In this document: positions 43,385 through 52,523 of the stretch, piece by piece | Layout of the letters: each line of letters begins with the position of its first letter | How positions within the stretch are numbered: position 1 is the first letter of the stretch | Assembly: GCA_018969885.1 (NCBI GenBank) | Contig: JAGWXN010000001.1 | Coordinates: 1 to 52,523, forward strand | Reading direction: 5' to 3' | DNA length: 52,523 nt | Source: Betaproteobacteria bacterium | GTDB lineage: Bacteria > Pseudomonadota > Gammaproteobacteria > Burkholderiales > Burkholderiaceae | Notes under the pieces: generated by a model | The model's database searches: none | Told to the model about the DNA's origin: nothing | Seen by the model: only the letters and a program-made list of their open reading frames with translations | Program-made: the position numbers and the translations under genes

Positions 43385-44812
43385 ATGTCTGCCGTTCTGA
43401 AATCCGCGCCCGCCGCGCCTGACTATCACGTTGCCGATATCGGTCTTGCCGACTGGGGCCGCAAAGAAATCCGCATTGCCGAAACCGAGATGCCAGGGCT
43501 GATGGCGATCCGTGAGGAGTTTGCTGCAAGCCAGCCCCTCAAGGGCGCCCGCATCACCGGGTCGCTTCACATGACGATCCAGACCGCAGTGCTGATCGAG
43601 ACCCTCGCCGCGCTGGGTGCTCAGGTGCGCTGGGCCTCCTGCAACATTTTTTCCACGCAAGACCACGCTGCTGCGGCCATTGCCGCCGCCGGTATTCCGG
43701 TCTTTGCTTACAAGGGCGAGAACCTGGTCGAATACTGGGAATTCACGCACCGCATTTTTGAGTGGGCCGACGGCGCGCCCAGCAACATGATTCTTGACGA
43801 CGGCGGTGACGCAACGCTCTTGCTTCACCTCGGCACCCGTGCCGCAAGCGATCCCTCGGTCATCACCAATCCGCAGAGCGAAGAAGAAACCGCGCTGTTT
43901 GACTCCATCCGCAAGCGCCTCTCCACCGATCCGGGCTGGTACGAGCGGCAGCTGAAGTCGATCGTGGGCGTCACCGAAGAGACCACCACCGGCGTCAAGC
44001 GCCTCTATCAGATGGCGGCCAACGGCGAACTCGCCTTCCGTGCCATCAACGTGAATGACTCGGTCACCAAGAGCAAGTTTGACAATCTCTATGGTTGCCG
44101 CGAATCGCTGGTTGACGGCATCAAGCGCGCGACCGACGTCATGGTGGCAGGCAAGGTGGCGGTGGTGGCCGGCTACGGCGATGTGGGCAAGGGCTCGGCA
44201 CAGGCGCTGCGCGCGCTCTCCGCCCAGGTCTGGGTCACCGAGATCGATCCGATCTGCGCGCTGCAGGCCGCAATGGAAGGCTATCGCGTGGTGACCATGG
44301 AATACGCCGCCGACAAGGCCGACATTTTCGTGACCGCCACCGGCAACCGTGACGTCATCACCTTCGAGCACATGAAGCGCATGAAGGACCAGGCGATCGT
44401 CTGCAACATCGGCCACTTCGACAATGAAATCGACATTGCTTCGGTGAAGGACCATTGCCGCTGGGAGAACATCAAGCCCCAGGTCGACCACATCATCTTC
44501 CCCGACGGCAAGCGCATCATCATGCTGGCCGAGGGGCGGCTGGTGAACCTGGGCTGCGGCACCGGCCACCCGTCGTTCGTCATGTCGTCATCGTTTGCCA
44601 ACCAGACCATCGCGCAGATCGAGCTCTGGACGCATCGCGACGACTACGAGTCCGGCAAGGTCTACGTGCTGCCCAAGCACCTCGACGAAAAGGTCGCACG
44701 CCTGCATCTGAAGAAAATCGGCGCCATGCTCACCGAGCTGTCGCCGGGGCAGGCCAGCTACATCGGCGTTTCGGTCGACGGCCCCTACAAGCCCGACACC
44801 TATCGTTACTAA
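43385..44812 (+). CDS. ahcY: Adenosylhomocysteinase
   Basis: AhcY splits S-adenosylhomocysteine into homocysteine and adenosine, relieving product inhibition of methyltransferases. The 475-residue protein shows [19 protein letters not shown] near residues 49-67. NAD binding is at [16 protein letters not shown], and GHFDNEIDI and the terminal KPDTYRY are typical. The length fits the bacterial type with an extra segment of about 40 residues relative to the mammalian enzyme. GGAG at 43374-43377 is well placed for ATG 43385. A GTG two codons earlier is less likely. It is controlled by the upstream riboswitch. Confidence 0.98.
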   Translation: MSAVLKSAPAAPDYHVADIGLADWGRKEIRIAETEMPGLMAIREEFAASQPLKGARITGSLHMTIQTAVLIETLAALGAQVRWASCNIFSTQDHAAAAIAAAGIPVFAYKGENLVEYWEFTHRIFEWADGAPSNMILDDGGDATLLLHLGTRAASDPSVITNPQSEEETALFDSIRKRLSTDPGWYERQLKSIVGVTEETTTGVKRLYQMAANGELAFRAINVNDSVTKSKFDNLYGCRESLVDGIKRATDVMVAGKVAVVAGYGDVGKGSAQALRALSAQVWVTEIDPICALQAAMEGYRVVTMEYAADKADIFVTATGNRDVITFEHMKRMKDQAIVCNIGHFDNEIDIASVKDHCRWENIKPQVDHIIFPDGKRIIMLAEGRLVNLGCGTGHPSFVMSSSFANQTIAQIELWTHRDDYESGKVYVLPKHLDEKVARLHLKKIGAMLTELSPGQASYIGVSVDGPYKPDTYRY

Positions 44813-44824
44813 GGCCTCGATCCA

Positions 44825-45652
44825 ATGAGGCCGCCGGTCAGCTTCGAGTTTTTTCCGCCGAACACGACCGAGGGTGAGGCACGGCTGCGTGGGGTGCATG
44901 AGCGCCTCGCGCGGGCCGAGCCCGAGTACTTCAGCGTCACCTATGGCGCGGGTGGCGCCACCCGCGACAAGACGCTCCGTACGGTGCTCGAGATTGCAGC
45001 CGCCGGGTCGACGGTTGCGCCTCATTTGTCGTGCATTGGTGCCACGCGCGAATCGGTTGATGAGCTGCTCGCGCTCTACCGCAGTCACGGCATCCGCAAG
45101 CTCGTGGCGCTACGCGGAGATCTTCCCTCGGGCATGGTCGACACGGGTGATTTCCGCTACGCCGCCGATCTGGTGCGACATGTGCGCGCCGCAGGCGGCG
45201 ACTGGTTCGACATCGCGGTGGCCGCGTATCCGGAGGTGCATCCGCAGGCAGCCTCGGCGCAATCCGATCTCGAAGCGCTGGTCGCCAAAATGGCCGCCGG
45301 GGCGAACACCGCAATCACGCAGTACTTCTACAACGTTGATGCGTTTCTGTGGTTCAGAGATGCGGCGGCGGCAGCCGGGGTGAGCGCACCGATCGTCCCC
45401 GGCATCATGCCGATCACCAACTATCGGCAGCTCGCGCGGTTCTCGGATGCCTGCGGCGCTGAGATTCCACGCTGGATCCGGCAGCGGCTGGCGCAATACG
45501 GCGACGACCTGCCTGCCATCCGTGCGTTCGGTCAGGAGGTGGTGGCGGCGCAGTGCCGGCGTCTGATCGCCGAAGGGGTGGCTGCGCTTCACTTCTACAC
45601 CATGAATCAGGCCGAGCCCACGCTTGAGCTGCTCGCGGCGGCAGACGCTTAG
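44825..45652 (+). CDS. metF: 5,10-methylenetetrahydrofolate reductase
   Basis: MetF reduces methylene-THF to methyl-THF, the methyl donor for methionine synthesis. The 275-residue flavoprotein begins PVSFEFFPPNTTEGEARL. YFSVTYGAGGATRDKTL, LVALRGDLPSG and VPGIMPITNYRQLARFSDACG are typical. The gene is 12 bases past ahcY, so it is probably also under the SAH riboswitch. Its stop overlaps by four bases the stop of the convergent cyclo-ligase gene. Confidence 0.97.
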   Translation: MRPPVSFEFFPPNTTEGEARLRGVHERLARAEPEYFSVTYGAGGATRDKTLRTVLEIAAAGSTVAPHLSCIGATRESVDELLALYRSHGIRKLVALRGDLPSGMVDTGDFRYAADLVRHVRAAGGDWFDIAVAAYPEVHPQAASAQSDLEALVAKMAAGANTAITQYFYNVDAFLWFRDAAAAAGVSAPIVPGIMPITNYRQLARFSDACGAEIPRWIRQRLAQYGDDLPAIRAFGQEVVAAQCRRLIAEGVAALHFYTMNQAEPTLELLAAADA

Positions 45653-46266
45653 GTTGCCGCGGGCGGGCGGGCCTTGATCAGCCGGGTCTCCGTCAGCACA
45701 CAGTCGAGCGGCCGGTCATGGGCCTGGGCCTCAAAGTGCGTGATCTCGCACCCGTCGTAGGCCACGCCAATGGCGATCACCGGTCGGGCCGCAAACGCGG
45801 TATCGCCGAGTGTCCGGTCATAAAAGCCTGCGCCATAGCCCAACCGGAAACAGCGTGGGTCAAAGCCCACGCACGGAATCACCATGACATCGGGCATGAC
45901 GGCCTCGAATGGCTCAGGCAGCTTGAGCCCATACCCGACCTCGCGCATCGCTTGCCCAGGTTGCCAGCCGCCAAAGGTGAGCGGTTGACCGCGCCCAATC
46001 ACCCGCGGCAGCGCAAACCGCCAGCCAAGGCGAGCGAGACGGTCCAGGCAACCCGAGAGATCGGGCTCGCCACGGATCGGCCAGTAAAGCGCGAGCACGC
46101 CGGACGGGTGTGGCGAGAGCACGGCCTCCAGTCGCTCGCCGATCGCCTGGTCGGCCAGGCGGCGGGTCGGTGCGTCGATCGACTCGCGCCATCCGACCAG
46201 ACGTCTGCGTTCGACATCACGAGGCGTCGGTGACGGGGCGCGTGGTATCCTCGGTTCGCTATCCAT
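45649..46266 (-). CDS. fau: 5-formyltetrahydrofolate cyclo-ligase
   Basis: The enzyme converts 5-formyl-THF to methenyl-THF using ATP and so returns a dead-end folate to the pool. The 205-residue product has the ATP/folate motif VGFDPRCFRLGYGAGFYDRTL split by conserved glycines. An N-terminal RRRLVGWRESID-type helix and VIAIGVAYDGCEI are also present. ATG 46266 was chosen because the frame upstream lies within the divergent slt region. Only 27 bases separate it from the slt ATG, so no 6S RNA fits here, although that RNA often neighbours this gene. Confidence 0.93.
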   Translation of the reverse strand: MDSEPRIPRAPSPTPRDVERRRLVGWRESIDAPTRRLADQAIGERLEAVLSPHPSGVLALYWPIRGEPDLSGCLDRLARLGWRFALPRVIGRGQPLTFGGWQPGQAMREVGYGLKLPEPFEAVMPDVMVIPCVGFDPRCFRLGYGAGFYDRTLGDTAFAARPVIAIGVAYDGCEITHFEAQAHDRPLDCVLTETRLIKARPPAAT

Positions 46267-46293
46267 CTGTCTGTCATCCAGCTCGGTATCGAC

Positions 46294-48270
46294 ATGATCC
46301 GCACGATTGCCTTCGGATCGATTGTAGGCGTCGCGATGCTGGTGTCGGCCTGCACGGCTCAGGCCGAACAGCGGCAACCGGCTTCTGCGCCACGATCGGC
46401 TCCCGCACCCAGTCCCGACGATGCATTGATCAACGCCCGCAAGGCGTGGTCGCAGAGCGACCTCAAGCAGCTCGATCTCGCTGCCCGGCATGTCCCGCGC
46501 GACCATCTTCTCGCTGATTATCCCGCCTACTGGCGACTGAACCTGCGGCTGCGCGGGCCTGCTTCGGTGCCGCAGGCTGAAGAGCTCGACGCCGAGGTCA
46601 GCCGTGCGCTCGCACGCCACGAAGGCAGCGCCCTGGGCGATCTGCTCCGGCGAGACTGGCTGCTCAACCTCGGCCGGCGCGGCGAGTGGCAGCAGTTCGA
46701 CGCCCAGCTCGCGCGCTACCCCCGTCGCGACGACGCCCAGGTCAACTGTTTTGCCTGGAGCGCGCCCACCCTTCGCACACAGCCTTCCCGTACCGAGCTC
46801 GAGCAGGTGCTGATGGCGCCACGCGATCTGCCGGACAGCTGCAATCTGCTGCTCGAGCAGGTCGTGCGACAGAAGCAGCTAGGACCTGATGCAGCCATGC
46901 GCCGACTTCATCGGGCACTTGAAGCGGGGTCGGTTTCCGCCATCCGGGTGGCCGCTGACCTGCTCGCCGTCGAGCCGGCTGCGCTCCAGAGCGCACTGGC
47001 CAAACCACCTGCCGAAGCGGCCTTCAAAGGCCGGCGAGAGGTCGCGCTGATTGCCTTGTCTCAGCTTGCGCGAACCGATCCGCAGGCAGCCGCCCAGCGG
47101 CTTGAGGCCGGGGTGCCCTCACTCGCGCCGGGCGACCAGCTCTTCGCCTGGTCTCAGGTGGCAGCCGGCGGCATGCGGCGCCTGGCCCCCGAATCACTCG
47201 GCTGGACCCAGCGCGCGGTCAAGGCACCGGTGAGCGATGACACGCTCAACTGGATGACGCGCGCCGCACTGCGGGCGCAGAACTGGCCGCTGGTGGCCTC
47301 GCTGATCGACCGGATGAGCGACGAAGGCCGGCGTGACCCCGCCTGGGTTTACTGGCGGGCCCGCGCGCTGCGGGCGGAAGGCCGGGTCGCCGACTCCGAC
47401 TGGCTGCTGCGCCGCATTGCCGACGAATTCCATTTCTATGGGCAGCTTGCCGCGGAAGACCTTGGCCGGCTCACCATCGTGCCGCCACAGGCGGCTGCGC
47501 CGTCCGAGGCCGAGATCGCCGCCCATTCCCGCAATGCCGGTTTTCGACGGGCGCTCAAGTTCTACGAACTGGGCCTGCGCGTGGAGGGTAATCGCGAGTG
47601 GAACCATGAGCTGCAGCCCATGAGCGACCGCGAGCTGCTCGCCGCCGCCGCCTGGGCCTGCAGCATCAATGTGCTCGATCGCTGCGTGAACACCGCCGAC
47701 CGGACCCAGCGCGAACATGATTTCGCGCTCCGCTTTGTCACGCCCTTTCGCGAACAGGTCAAGCGCGCATCGGGTGAGCGTGGCATCGACCCCGCGTGGG
47801 TCTATGGCCTCATCCGTCAGGAGTCGCGATTCATCATGGACGCACGCTCAAGCGCTGGCGCGCAGGGTCTGATGCAGATCATGCCGGCAACCGGGCGCTG
47901 GATCGCGAAGAAGCTCGATGTACCCGATTTTCGGGTGGAGCTCCTGTCGGACCGCGACACCAATATCCGTTTCGGTACCTTCTATCTCAAAAACGTGCTC
48001 GACGATCTGGATGGTTCGCCCGTGCTTGCGTCGGCGGGCTACAACGCCGGCCCGGGCCGGCCCCGCAACTGGCGCTCAACGCTTGCCGGTCCGGTCGAGG
48101 GAGCCATCTTCGCCGAGATCATTCCGTTTCACGAAACTCGCGATTACGTGAAAAAAGTGCTCTCCAACGCCACCTTCTACGCGTCGCTCTTTACCGGGCA
48201 GCCGCAATCCCTCCGAAGCTGGCTCGGTCAGGTGAATCCCCAGCCGGCCAGCACCACCGCTCTTCCCTGA
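46294..48270 (+). CDS. slt: Soluble lytic murein transglycosylase, probable lipoprotein
   Basis: Slt cleaves peptidoglycan glycan strands with formation of 1,6-anhydro ends. The 658-residue protein begins with a signal peptide ending in LVSAC (C20), a plausible lipobox. A long helical repeat domain follows. The C-terminal SLT domain carries the catalytic E510 in LIRQESRFIMDARSSAGAQG, followed by LMQIMPATG. LASAGYNAGPGRPRNW lies near the end. E. coli Slt70 is soluble, so the lipobox is a difference. The tail ends soon after LRSWLGQVN. Confidence 0.95.
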   Translation: MIRTIAFGSIVGVAMLVSACTAQAEQRQPASAPRSAPAPSPDDALINARKAWSQSDLKQLDLAARHVPRDHLLADYPAYWRLNLRLRGPASVPQAEELDAEVSRALARHEGSALGDLLRRDWLLNLGRRGEWQQFDAQLARYPRRDDAQVNCFAWSAPTLRTQPSRTELEQVLMAPRDLPDSCNLLLEQVVRQKQLGPDAAMRRLHRALEAGSVSAIRVAADLLAVEPAALQSALAKPPAEAAFKGRREVALIALSQLARTDPQAAAQRLEAGVPSLAPGDQLFAWSQVAAGGMRRLAPESLGWTQRAVKAPVSDDTLNWMTRAALRAQNWPLVASLIDRMSDEGRRDPAWVYWRARALRAEGRVADSDWLLRRIADEFHFYGQLAAEDLGRLTIVPPQAAAPSEAEIAAHSRNAGFRRALKFYELGLRVEGNREWNHELQPMSDRELLAAAAWACSINVLDRCVNTADRTQREHDFALRFVTPFREQVKRASGERGIDPAWVYGLIRQESRFIMDARSSAGAQGLMQIMPATGRWIAKKLDVPDFRVELLSDRDTNIRFGTFYLKNVLDDLDGSPVLASAGYNAGPGRPRNWRSTLAGPVEGAIFAEIIPFHETRDYVKKVLSNATFYASLFTGQPQSLRSWLGQVNPQPASTTALP

Positions 48271-48277
48271 CAACGCC

Positions 48278-49234
48278 ATGACCTATCAACGCATTCTCGT
48301 TCTGGGCGGCACCGGTTTTATCGGTCGCGCAATCGTCGCGCGGCTCGCAGCGCAGGGCCTGCGCGTCACCGTGCCCACCCGCAGGCTGGCTCGCGCCCGC
48401 CCGCTCATGCCGCTGCCCACGGTCAACATCATGGAGACCGATATCCATGATGCCCACGCGCTGGCTTCGCTCGCGAGCGGCCATGACGCGGTCATCAATC
48501 TGGTCGGCATTCTTCATGGCCGCGGCGGAAGTCCCTATGGGGCCGAGTTTGCGCGCGCTCATGTCGAGCTGCCACGGAGCCTGGTCGCCGCCTGCGCGGC
48601 CGCCGGCATCACACGGCTTCTGCATATGTCGGCACTCGGGGCCGACGGTCCTCAGCCGCTCCCCTCCATGTATCTGCGCTCCAAGGCCGATGGTGAACAG
48701 GCGGTGATGGGCGCGCCGCTTGACTGGACCATTTTCCGGCCCTCGGTGGTCTTTGGACCCGATGACTGCTTCCTCAACCTGTTCGCCACACTGCAGCGCT
48801 TTGCGCCCGTGATGCCGCTCGCCCGCGCCAACACCCGCTTTCAACCCATCCATGTTGACGATGTGGCCCAGGCGTTTGTGAACGCACTCGAGCGCCGGGA
48901 TACCTTCCGACGCGGCTACGAGCTCGCCGGTCCGCGCGTCTATACGCTGCGCGAGCTGGTTCGGCTTGCCGGACGGCGGGTCGGCTGTCAGCGTCCGGTC
49001 ATCAACCTGCCCGATATGGCTGGGCGTCTGCAGGCAATGATTCTTGAAGCGCTACCAGGGCCCACGCTGATGTCACTCGACAACTTCGACTCCATGGCCC
49101 GGGACAGCGTCGCGAGTGCGCCCATGGCGCCGGAACTGGGCATCGACCCGGTTGCCATCGAAGACGCCGCCGGCGATCCGGTTGCCACGCGACAGGCGCG
49201 ACTCGACCAGAGCCGCGGGCTCGCCGGGCGCTAG
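48278..49234 (+). CDS. NAD(P)-binding protein, complex I NDUFA9 subunit family
   Basis: This 318-residue extended short-chain dehydrogenase-like protein has the dinucleotide motif [19 protein letters not shown] at residues 9-27. [12 protein letters not shown] and a [12 protein letters not shown] segment take the place of the YxxxK site. [20 protein letters not shown] is typical of the NDUFA9-like group, which occurs widely in Proteobacteria beside cca and slt. The substrate is unknown. Some homologues act in quinone or respiratory-chain metabolism. It starts seven bases after slt. Confidence 0.88.
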   Translation: MTYQRILVLGGTGFIGRAIVARLAAQGLRVTVPTRRLARARPLMPLPTVNIMETDIHDAHALASLASGHDAVINLVGILHGRGGSPYGAEFARAHVELPRSLVAACAAAGITRLLHMSALGADGPQPLPSMYLRSKADGEQAVMGAPLDWTIFRPSVVFGPDDCFLNLFATLQRFAPVMPLARANTRFQPIHVDDVAQAFVNALERRDTFRRGYELAGPRVYTLRELVRLAGRRVGCQRPVINLPDMAGRLQAMILEALPGPTLMSLDNFDSMARDSVASAPMAPELGIDPVAIEDAAGDPVATRQARLDQSRGLAGR

Positions 49235-49277
49235 CCGGGCCGTCTACATTTCCTCGCCCAACCCATCCAGCGCCGCG

Positions 49278-50459
49278 ATGCAGATCTACTGTGTCGGCGG
49301 CGCGGTGCGCGATGAGCTCCTGGGCCGCCCGGTCACAGACCGCGATTGGGTGGTGACCGGGTCCACCCCCGAGCAGATGGCCGCGCTCGGCTTTCGGCCA
49401 GTGGGGCGCGATTTTCCGGTGTTCCTTCATCCCGACACGCATGAGGAATATGCGCTCGCGCGCACCGAGCGCAAAACCGCCCGCGGTTATCGCGGCTTTC
49501 AGATTCACAGCTCGCCCGAGGTCACGTTGGAAGACGATCTGCGCCGGCGCGATCTCACGATCAATGCCATTGCGCGTACGGCAGACGGTGTGCTCATCGA
49601 CCCCTGGGGCGGGCAGGACGACCTGCGCGCGCGGCGGCTTCGTCATGTGAGCGATGCCTTTGCCGAAGACCCGGTTCGAATCCTGAGGCTCGCCCGGTTC
49701 GCGGCTCGCCTGCCGGAGTTTTCGGTGGCGCCCGAAACGCTTCTGCTCGCCCGCCGGATGGTGGACGAGGGTGAGGTCGACGCGCTGGTCCCTGAACGCG
49801 TCTGGCAGGAGTTGTCGCGCGGTCTCATGGAGCCGCAGCCCTCGCGAATGTTTCAGGTGCTCCGTGACTGTGGTGCGCTCGCGCGACTGCTGCCCGGGCC
49901 GGCCGAGATCGATCTTGCGACGGTTGATGCGGCCGCGCGCTGCGGCGAATCGCTCGACATCCGTTATGCGCTCGCGATCGCCCCGCCCGGCGCACCCGAG
50001 GTCGCGCGGGCCCGAAGCGAGCGGCTGCGTGTGCCGGCCGCCTGCGCAGACCTTGCGCATCTCCTTGCCGATCAGAGCGAGGGCCCGCCGCCCGACAGCG
50101 ATGCCACGCGCGTGCTCGACCGACTCGAAGCGCTCGATGCAATTCGGAGGCCCGCCCGTGCCCTTGCTTGGGTGCGGGCATGCACCCATCGCGCGAAACC
50201 GGGAAGCGCTTGCTGCGAAACCGTCGACAGTGCCGAAACCCAATGGCGGCAACTGATCGAGGTGGTGCAGGCAGTGGCCGCCGGACCCATCGCTGCCGCC
50301 GCGCGCGCGGCCGGCACACACGATCTCGCCATTCGTATTCAGGCGGCTTTGCGCGACGCGCGACGCGACGCGCTCGCCGCGTGGCTCAACGCACGCGCGC
50401 AGCCCGCCGATTCACCCGCCGCCCCACTCACACACTCCGTTCAGGGACCCCCGCCATGA
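49278..50459 (+). CDS. cca: CCA-adding tRNA nucleotidyltransferase
   Basis: The enzyme builds or repairs the CCA end of tRNAs. The 393-residue protein starts [16 protein letters not shown]. The metal-binding pair is D21 and D23 in [12 protein letters not shown], followed by [13 protein letters not shown] and the template segment [15 protein letters not shown]. No HD phosphohydrolase domain is evident. ATG 49278 was chosen because the family starts there and the frame upstream lies inside the NDUFA9-like gene. The TGA overlaps the next ATG. Confidence 0.96.
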   Translation: MQIYCVGGAVRDELLGRPVTDRDWVVTGSTPEQMAALGFRPVGRDFPVFLHPDTHEEYALARTERKTARGYRGFQIHSSPEVTLEDDLRRRDLTINAIARTADGVLIDPWGGQDDLRARRLRHVSDAFAEDPVRILRLARFAARLPEFSVAPETLLLARRMVDEGEVDALVPERVWQELSRGLMEPQPSRMFQVLRDCGALARLLPGPAEIDLATVDAAARCGESLDIRYALAIAPPGAPEVARARSERLRVPAACADLAHLLADQSEGPPPDSDATRVLDRLEALDAIRRPARALAWVRACTHRAKPGSACCETVDSAETQWRQLIEVVQAVAAGPIAAAARAAGTHDLAIRIQAALRDARRDALAAWLNARAQPADSPAAPLTHSVQGPPP

Positions 50460-51430
50460 AAGCGCTTCTTTGCCGCCAGCACGGCTTACCCGACACCCTC
50501 GTCTACGACGATATCGATGATCCCATCCCTGAGGCCGACGACGTGGTGGTCGATGTCAAGGCGGCCGGCGTCAATTTTCCCGATGTCCTCATCATCCAGA
50601 ACAAATATCAGGCGAAGCCCGCGTTGCCGTTTGCCCCGGGCGCTGAATTTTCCGGGGTGGTGAGCGCGGTCGGACGCAATGTGACCGACCGCCGGGTGGG
50701 CGATCGGGTCATCGGTTCAGTCACCTATGGGGCGTTCGCCGAAAAAGTGAAGCTCCCCGCCATGCGCACGCTCCTGATGCCCGCAAGCCTGGACTTCGAA
50801 CGCGGCGCGGCCTTTCTGCTCACCTACGGCACCTCGTATCACGCGCTGGTCGATCGTGGCGCGCTCCGCGCCGGCGAGACCCTGCTGGTACTGGGCGCGG
50901 CCGGCGGTGTGGGGCTCGCCGCAATTGAAATCGGGAAAGCGCTCGGCGCGCGTGTGATTGCCGCCGCCTCGAGCGCTGAGAAGCTCGCCGTCTGCCGCGA
51001 GCATGGCGCCGATGAATTCATCGATTATTCGAGCGAGGATCTGCGGGAGCGCCTGCGTGCCATCACCGGCGGGCGTGGCCCCGACGTGATCTACGACCCG
51101 GTGGGTGGGGGCTACGCTGAGCCCGCTTTTCGCTCAATCGCCTGGCGAGGCCGTTATCTGGTGATCGGCTTTGCCAACGGCGAGATCCCGAAACTGCCGC
51201 TCAACCTCGCACTCCTGAAAGGCGCAGCGATCGTGGGCGTGTTCTGGGGTCAGTACACACAACTGGAGCCAGCAAGCTTTCATGCCGACGTTGAGCGAAT
51301 GTTTGGCTGGATCGCAGAGGGCAAGCTGAACCCCCACATCTCGGCGCGATTTTCATTGGCGGAGGGCGCACGAGCGCTCGAGCATCTGCTTGCCCGGCGC
51401 GCCACCGGCAAGGTGGTGGTGCTGCCTTAA
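50456..51430 (+). CDS. NADPH:quinone oxidoreductase family protein
   Basis: The 324-residue medium-chain dehydrogenase/reductase protein lacks the catalytic zinc ligands, as quinone oxidoreductases do. The nucleotide-binding segment is [20 protein letters not shown], and [17 protein letters not shown] with [13 protein letters not shown] is typical of the N-terminal domain. The actual electron acceptor is unknown. The ATG lies inside the cca stop (ATGA), so translation is coupled. Confidence 0.9.
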   Translation: MKALLCRQHGLPDTLVYDDIDDPIPEADDVVVDVKAAGVNFPDVLIIQNKYQAKPALPFAPGAEFSGVVSAVGRNVTDRRVGDRVIGSVTYGAFAEKVKLPAMRTLLMPASLDFERGAAFLLTYGTSYHALVDRGALRAGETLLVLGAAGGVGLAAIEIGKALGARVIAAASSAEKLAVCREHGADEFIDYSSEDLRERLRAITGGRGPDVIYDPVGGGYAEPAFRSIAWRGRYLVIGFANGEIPKLPLNLALLKGAAIVGVFWGQYTQLEPASFHADVERMFGWIAEGKLNPHISARFSLAEGARALEHLLARRATGKVVVLP

Positions 51431-51445
51431 GCGGGCGCAGGCTGC

Positions 51446-51640
51446 TCAGAGCAGATGGGCGATGCCCGCCGCGAGAAGCGATAACAGCACCGTGGACATG
51501 ATGGGGAGCGAAATATCCCGACCAAACAGCGTGAAGCTGAAATCGCCCGGCAGTCGCCCGATACCAAAGCGACGCAGGAAGGGCATCAGCCCGGAAAAGA
51601 GGGCGAGCGCAATTACCGTGGCAATCAGCCATTTGATCAT
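51446..51640 (-). CDS. DUF2905 small membrane protein
   Basis: The 64-residue protein has two hydrophobic helices around LRRFGIGRLPGDFSFTLFGR, the hallmark loop of DUF2905. The function is unknown. ATG 51640 gives the family start MIKWLIATV. An upstream in-frame start would add 30 unrelated residues. It is convergent with the quinone oxidoreductase gene and divergent from the final transporter gene. Confidence 0.85.
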   Translation of the reverse strand: MIKWLIATVIALALFSGLMPFLRRFGIGRLPGDFSFTLFGRDISLPIMSTVLLSLLAAGIAHLL

Positions 51641-51696
51641 CGCCCGATTATCGCACCCGGTTGCGCGCAACGCCGCCCCACCTGAGAGGCCAGGCG

Positions 51697-52523
51697 ATGA
51701 GCGCTGAGCACCCGCCCCCTGAGCCCGCACCGCTGGGCCGTCTCGCCCGCGCCCACCCGGTGCTGCGCGCGATGCTGTGGGCGACCGCAGGCGGCATCAT
51801 CCTGTGCCTGCTTAACGCGGTATCGCGCGGCCTGACCCATGAAATGCCTCCGGCCCAGGCCATGTTCCTGCGCTATTTCGCCGGATTCGCGCTGATGGTG
51901 CCGCTTGCGCTTCGCGCCGGGCACGCGCGCTGGCGAACCGGTGATCTGCCGGGCCATCTGTTGCGCGGCCTGATCCACACCATCGCGCTCACCATGTGGT
52001 TCGTCGCGCTCCCCTCAGTGAGCCTCGCCGACACCACCGCCATCGGCTTCACCACGCCGATTTTTCTGATGCTGGGTGCTGGGCTGTTGCTCGGTGAAGC
52101 CATGATGGCGGCACGCTGGATCGCGGCGGTAATTGGCTTTGCCGGCGTGCTGATCGTGGTGGGGCCCTCACTGGGCGGGTCAGCGGCGGGCGCCATGCTG
52201 CTGATGCTCGCCTCGGCGCCCATGTTTGCTGCCACCATGCTGATGAGCAAGCGCCTTGCGCGGCGCGACGGGCCCTCCGTGCTCGTGCTCTGGCAGGCTG
52301 CATCGATCACGCTCCTGTCTGCACCGCTCGCGCTTTACCAGTGGCAGCCTGTCACGCTGTCGCAGGGCCTTCTCATTGTGCTCGCGGGCGTGCTTGGCAA
52401 CGTCGGCCAGTATGCGGTGACGCGTTCATTTCATCGCACCGACATCTCGGCCACACAATCGGTTCGCTTTCTCGATCTGCTCTGGGCGTCGCTCTTCGGT
52501 TGGGTATTCTTTAGCGATGTGCC
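51697..52523 (+). CDS. EamA/DMT family transporter, 3' end cut by window
   Basis: The frame from ATG 51697 stays open to the window edge for 275 complete codons. The product is very hydrophobic and shows the two-repeat DMT layout, with FLRYFAGFALMVPLALRAG and LADTTAIGFTTPIFLMLGAG in the first half. MATMLMSKRLARRDGPS-like sequence near residue 183 joins the second half. The N-terminus (about 20 residues) is polar and proline-rich. The substrate is unknown. It starts 56 bases from the DUF2905 start on the other strand. Confidence 0.85.
   Translation, partial: MSAEHPPPEPAPLGRLARAHPVLRAMLWATAGGIILCLLNAVSRGLTHEMPPAQAMFLRYFAGFALMVPLALRAGHARWRTGDLPGHLLRGLIHTIALTMWFVALPSVSLADTTAIGFTTPIFLMLGAGLLLGEAMMAARWIAAVIGFAGVLIVVGPSLGGSAAGAMLLMLASAPMFAATMLMSKRLARRDGPSVLVLWQAASITLLSAPLALYQWQPVTLSQGLLIVLAGVLGNVGQYAVTRSFHRTDISATQSVRFLDLLWASLFGWVFFSDV

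Noticed and set aside
46267..46293. 6S RNA gene, expected near the 5-formyl-THF cyclo-ligase gene
   Set aside because: Only 27 bases separate the cyclo-ligase and slt start codons, and the other side is a four-base overlap with metF, so there is no room.
49002..50321. 439-codon minus-strand frame opposite cca
   Set aside because: The cca motifs are on the plus strand. The antisense product is rich in Arg, Gly and His without family similarity.

Overview
This window looks like a core-genome segment of an aerobic, GC-rich betaproteobacterium, most likely of the order Burkholderiales. The evidence is gene order and family type. The order bioC-like/comF/trmL/gpsA/secB/grxC/rhodanese/gpmA/ctpA/moeB-like, the order coxB-coxA-small assembly protein-cox11-DUF2970-coxC-SURF1-cox15-ctaB-sco, the order slmA-HAD-argB-hslUV-dksA-cobW, and an S-adenosylhomocysteine riboswitch before ahcY are all familiar from that group. 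Genes are densely packed, stop and start codons often overlap, and I see no phage, insertion sequence, CRISPR array or rRNA. Taxonomy is inferred from content only.

Region 1 (1-7122, plus strand) is a selenium/formate block. The last codons of a formate dehydrogenase cytochrome b subunit are followed by fdhE, selA, selB, the selenocysteine tRNA gene selC (4648-4743), a lipoyl-carrier (GcvH-like) protein, a DsrE-like protein, a YdjA-like nitroreductase and an EamA transporter. The protein genes on either side of the tRNA are so close that one transcript is plausible. A selenocysteine-containing formate dehydrogenase alpha subunit is expected just upstream of the window.

Region 2 (7123-16974, minus strand except one small gene) is a complete aa3-type cytochrome c oxidase cluster. 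It holds the structural genes coxB (with a fused cytochrome c domain), coxA and coxC, the heme A pathway (ctaB, ctaA), copper assembly factors (cox11, sco, a second SCO-like protein), SURF1 and several small membrane proteins. A good sigma70-like promoter lies upstream of the first gene.

Region 3 (16982-28034) holds housekeeping genes: a BioC-like methyltransferase, comF, trmL, a LOG protein, gpsA, secB, grxC, a rhodanese, gpmA, an S41 protease, a MoeB/ThiF-like enzyme, an MFS transporter and a CoA-transferase family enzyme. Region 4 (28146-41143, minus strand) carries an MFS exporter, slmA, a HAD phosphatase, argB, hslUV, a cysteine-poor dksA, a CobW-type GTPase, an RlmI-like methyltransferase, xerC, a DUF484 gene, dapF and two LpxL-type acyltransferases.

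Region 5 (about 41300-46266) is a methionine/one-carbon island: metK with a structured 180-base leader, a 730-base gap rich in RNA structure, a SAH riboswitch, ahcY, metF, and a convergent 5-formyl-THF cyclo-ligase. Region 6 (46294-52523) holds a lytic transglycosylase, an NDUFA9-like NAD-binding protein, the CCA-adding enzyme, a quinone oxidoreductase, a DUF2905 protein and a truncated EamA transporter at the window edge.

The strongest leads for something undescribed are the lipoyl-carrier/DsrE/nitroreductase trio joined to the selenocysteine machinery, and the structured RNAs around metK.
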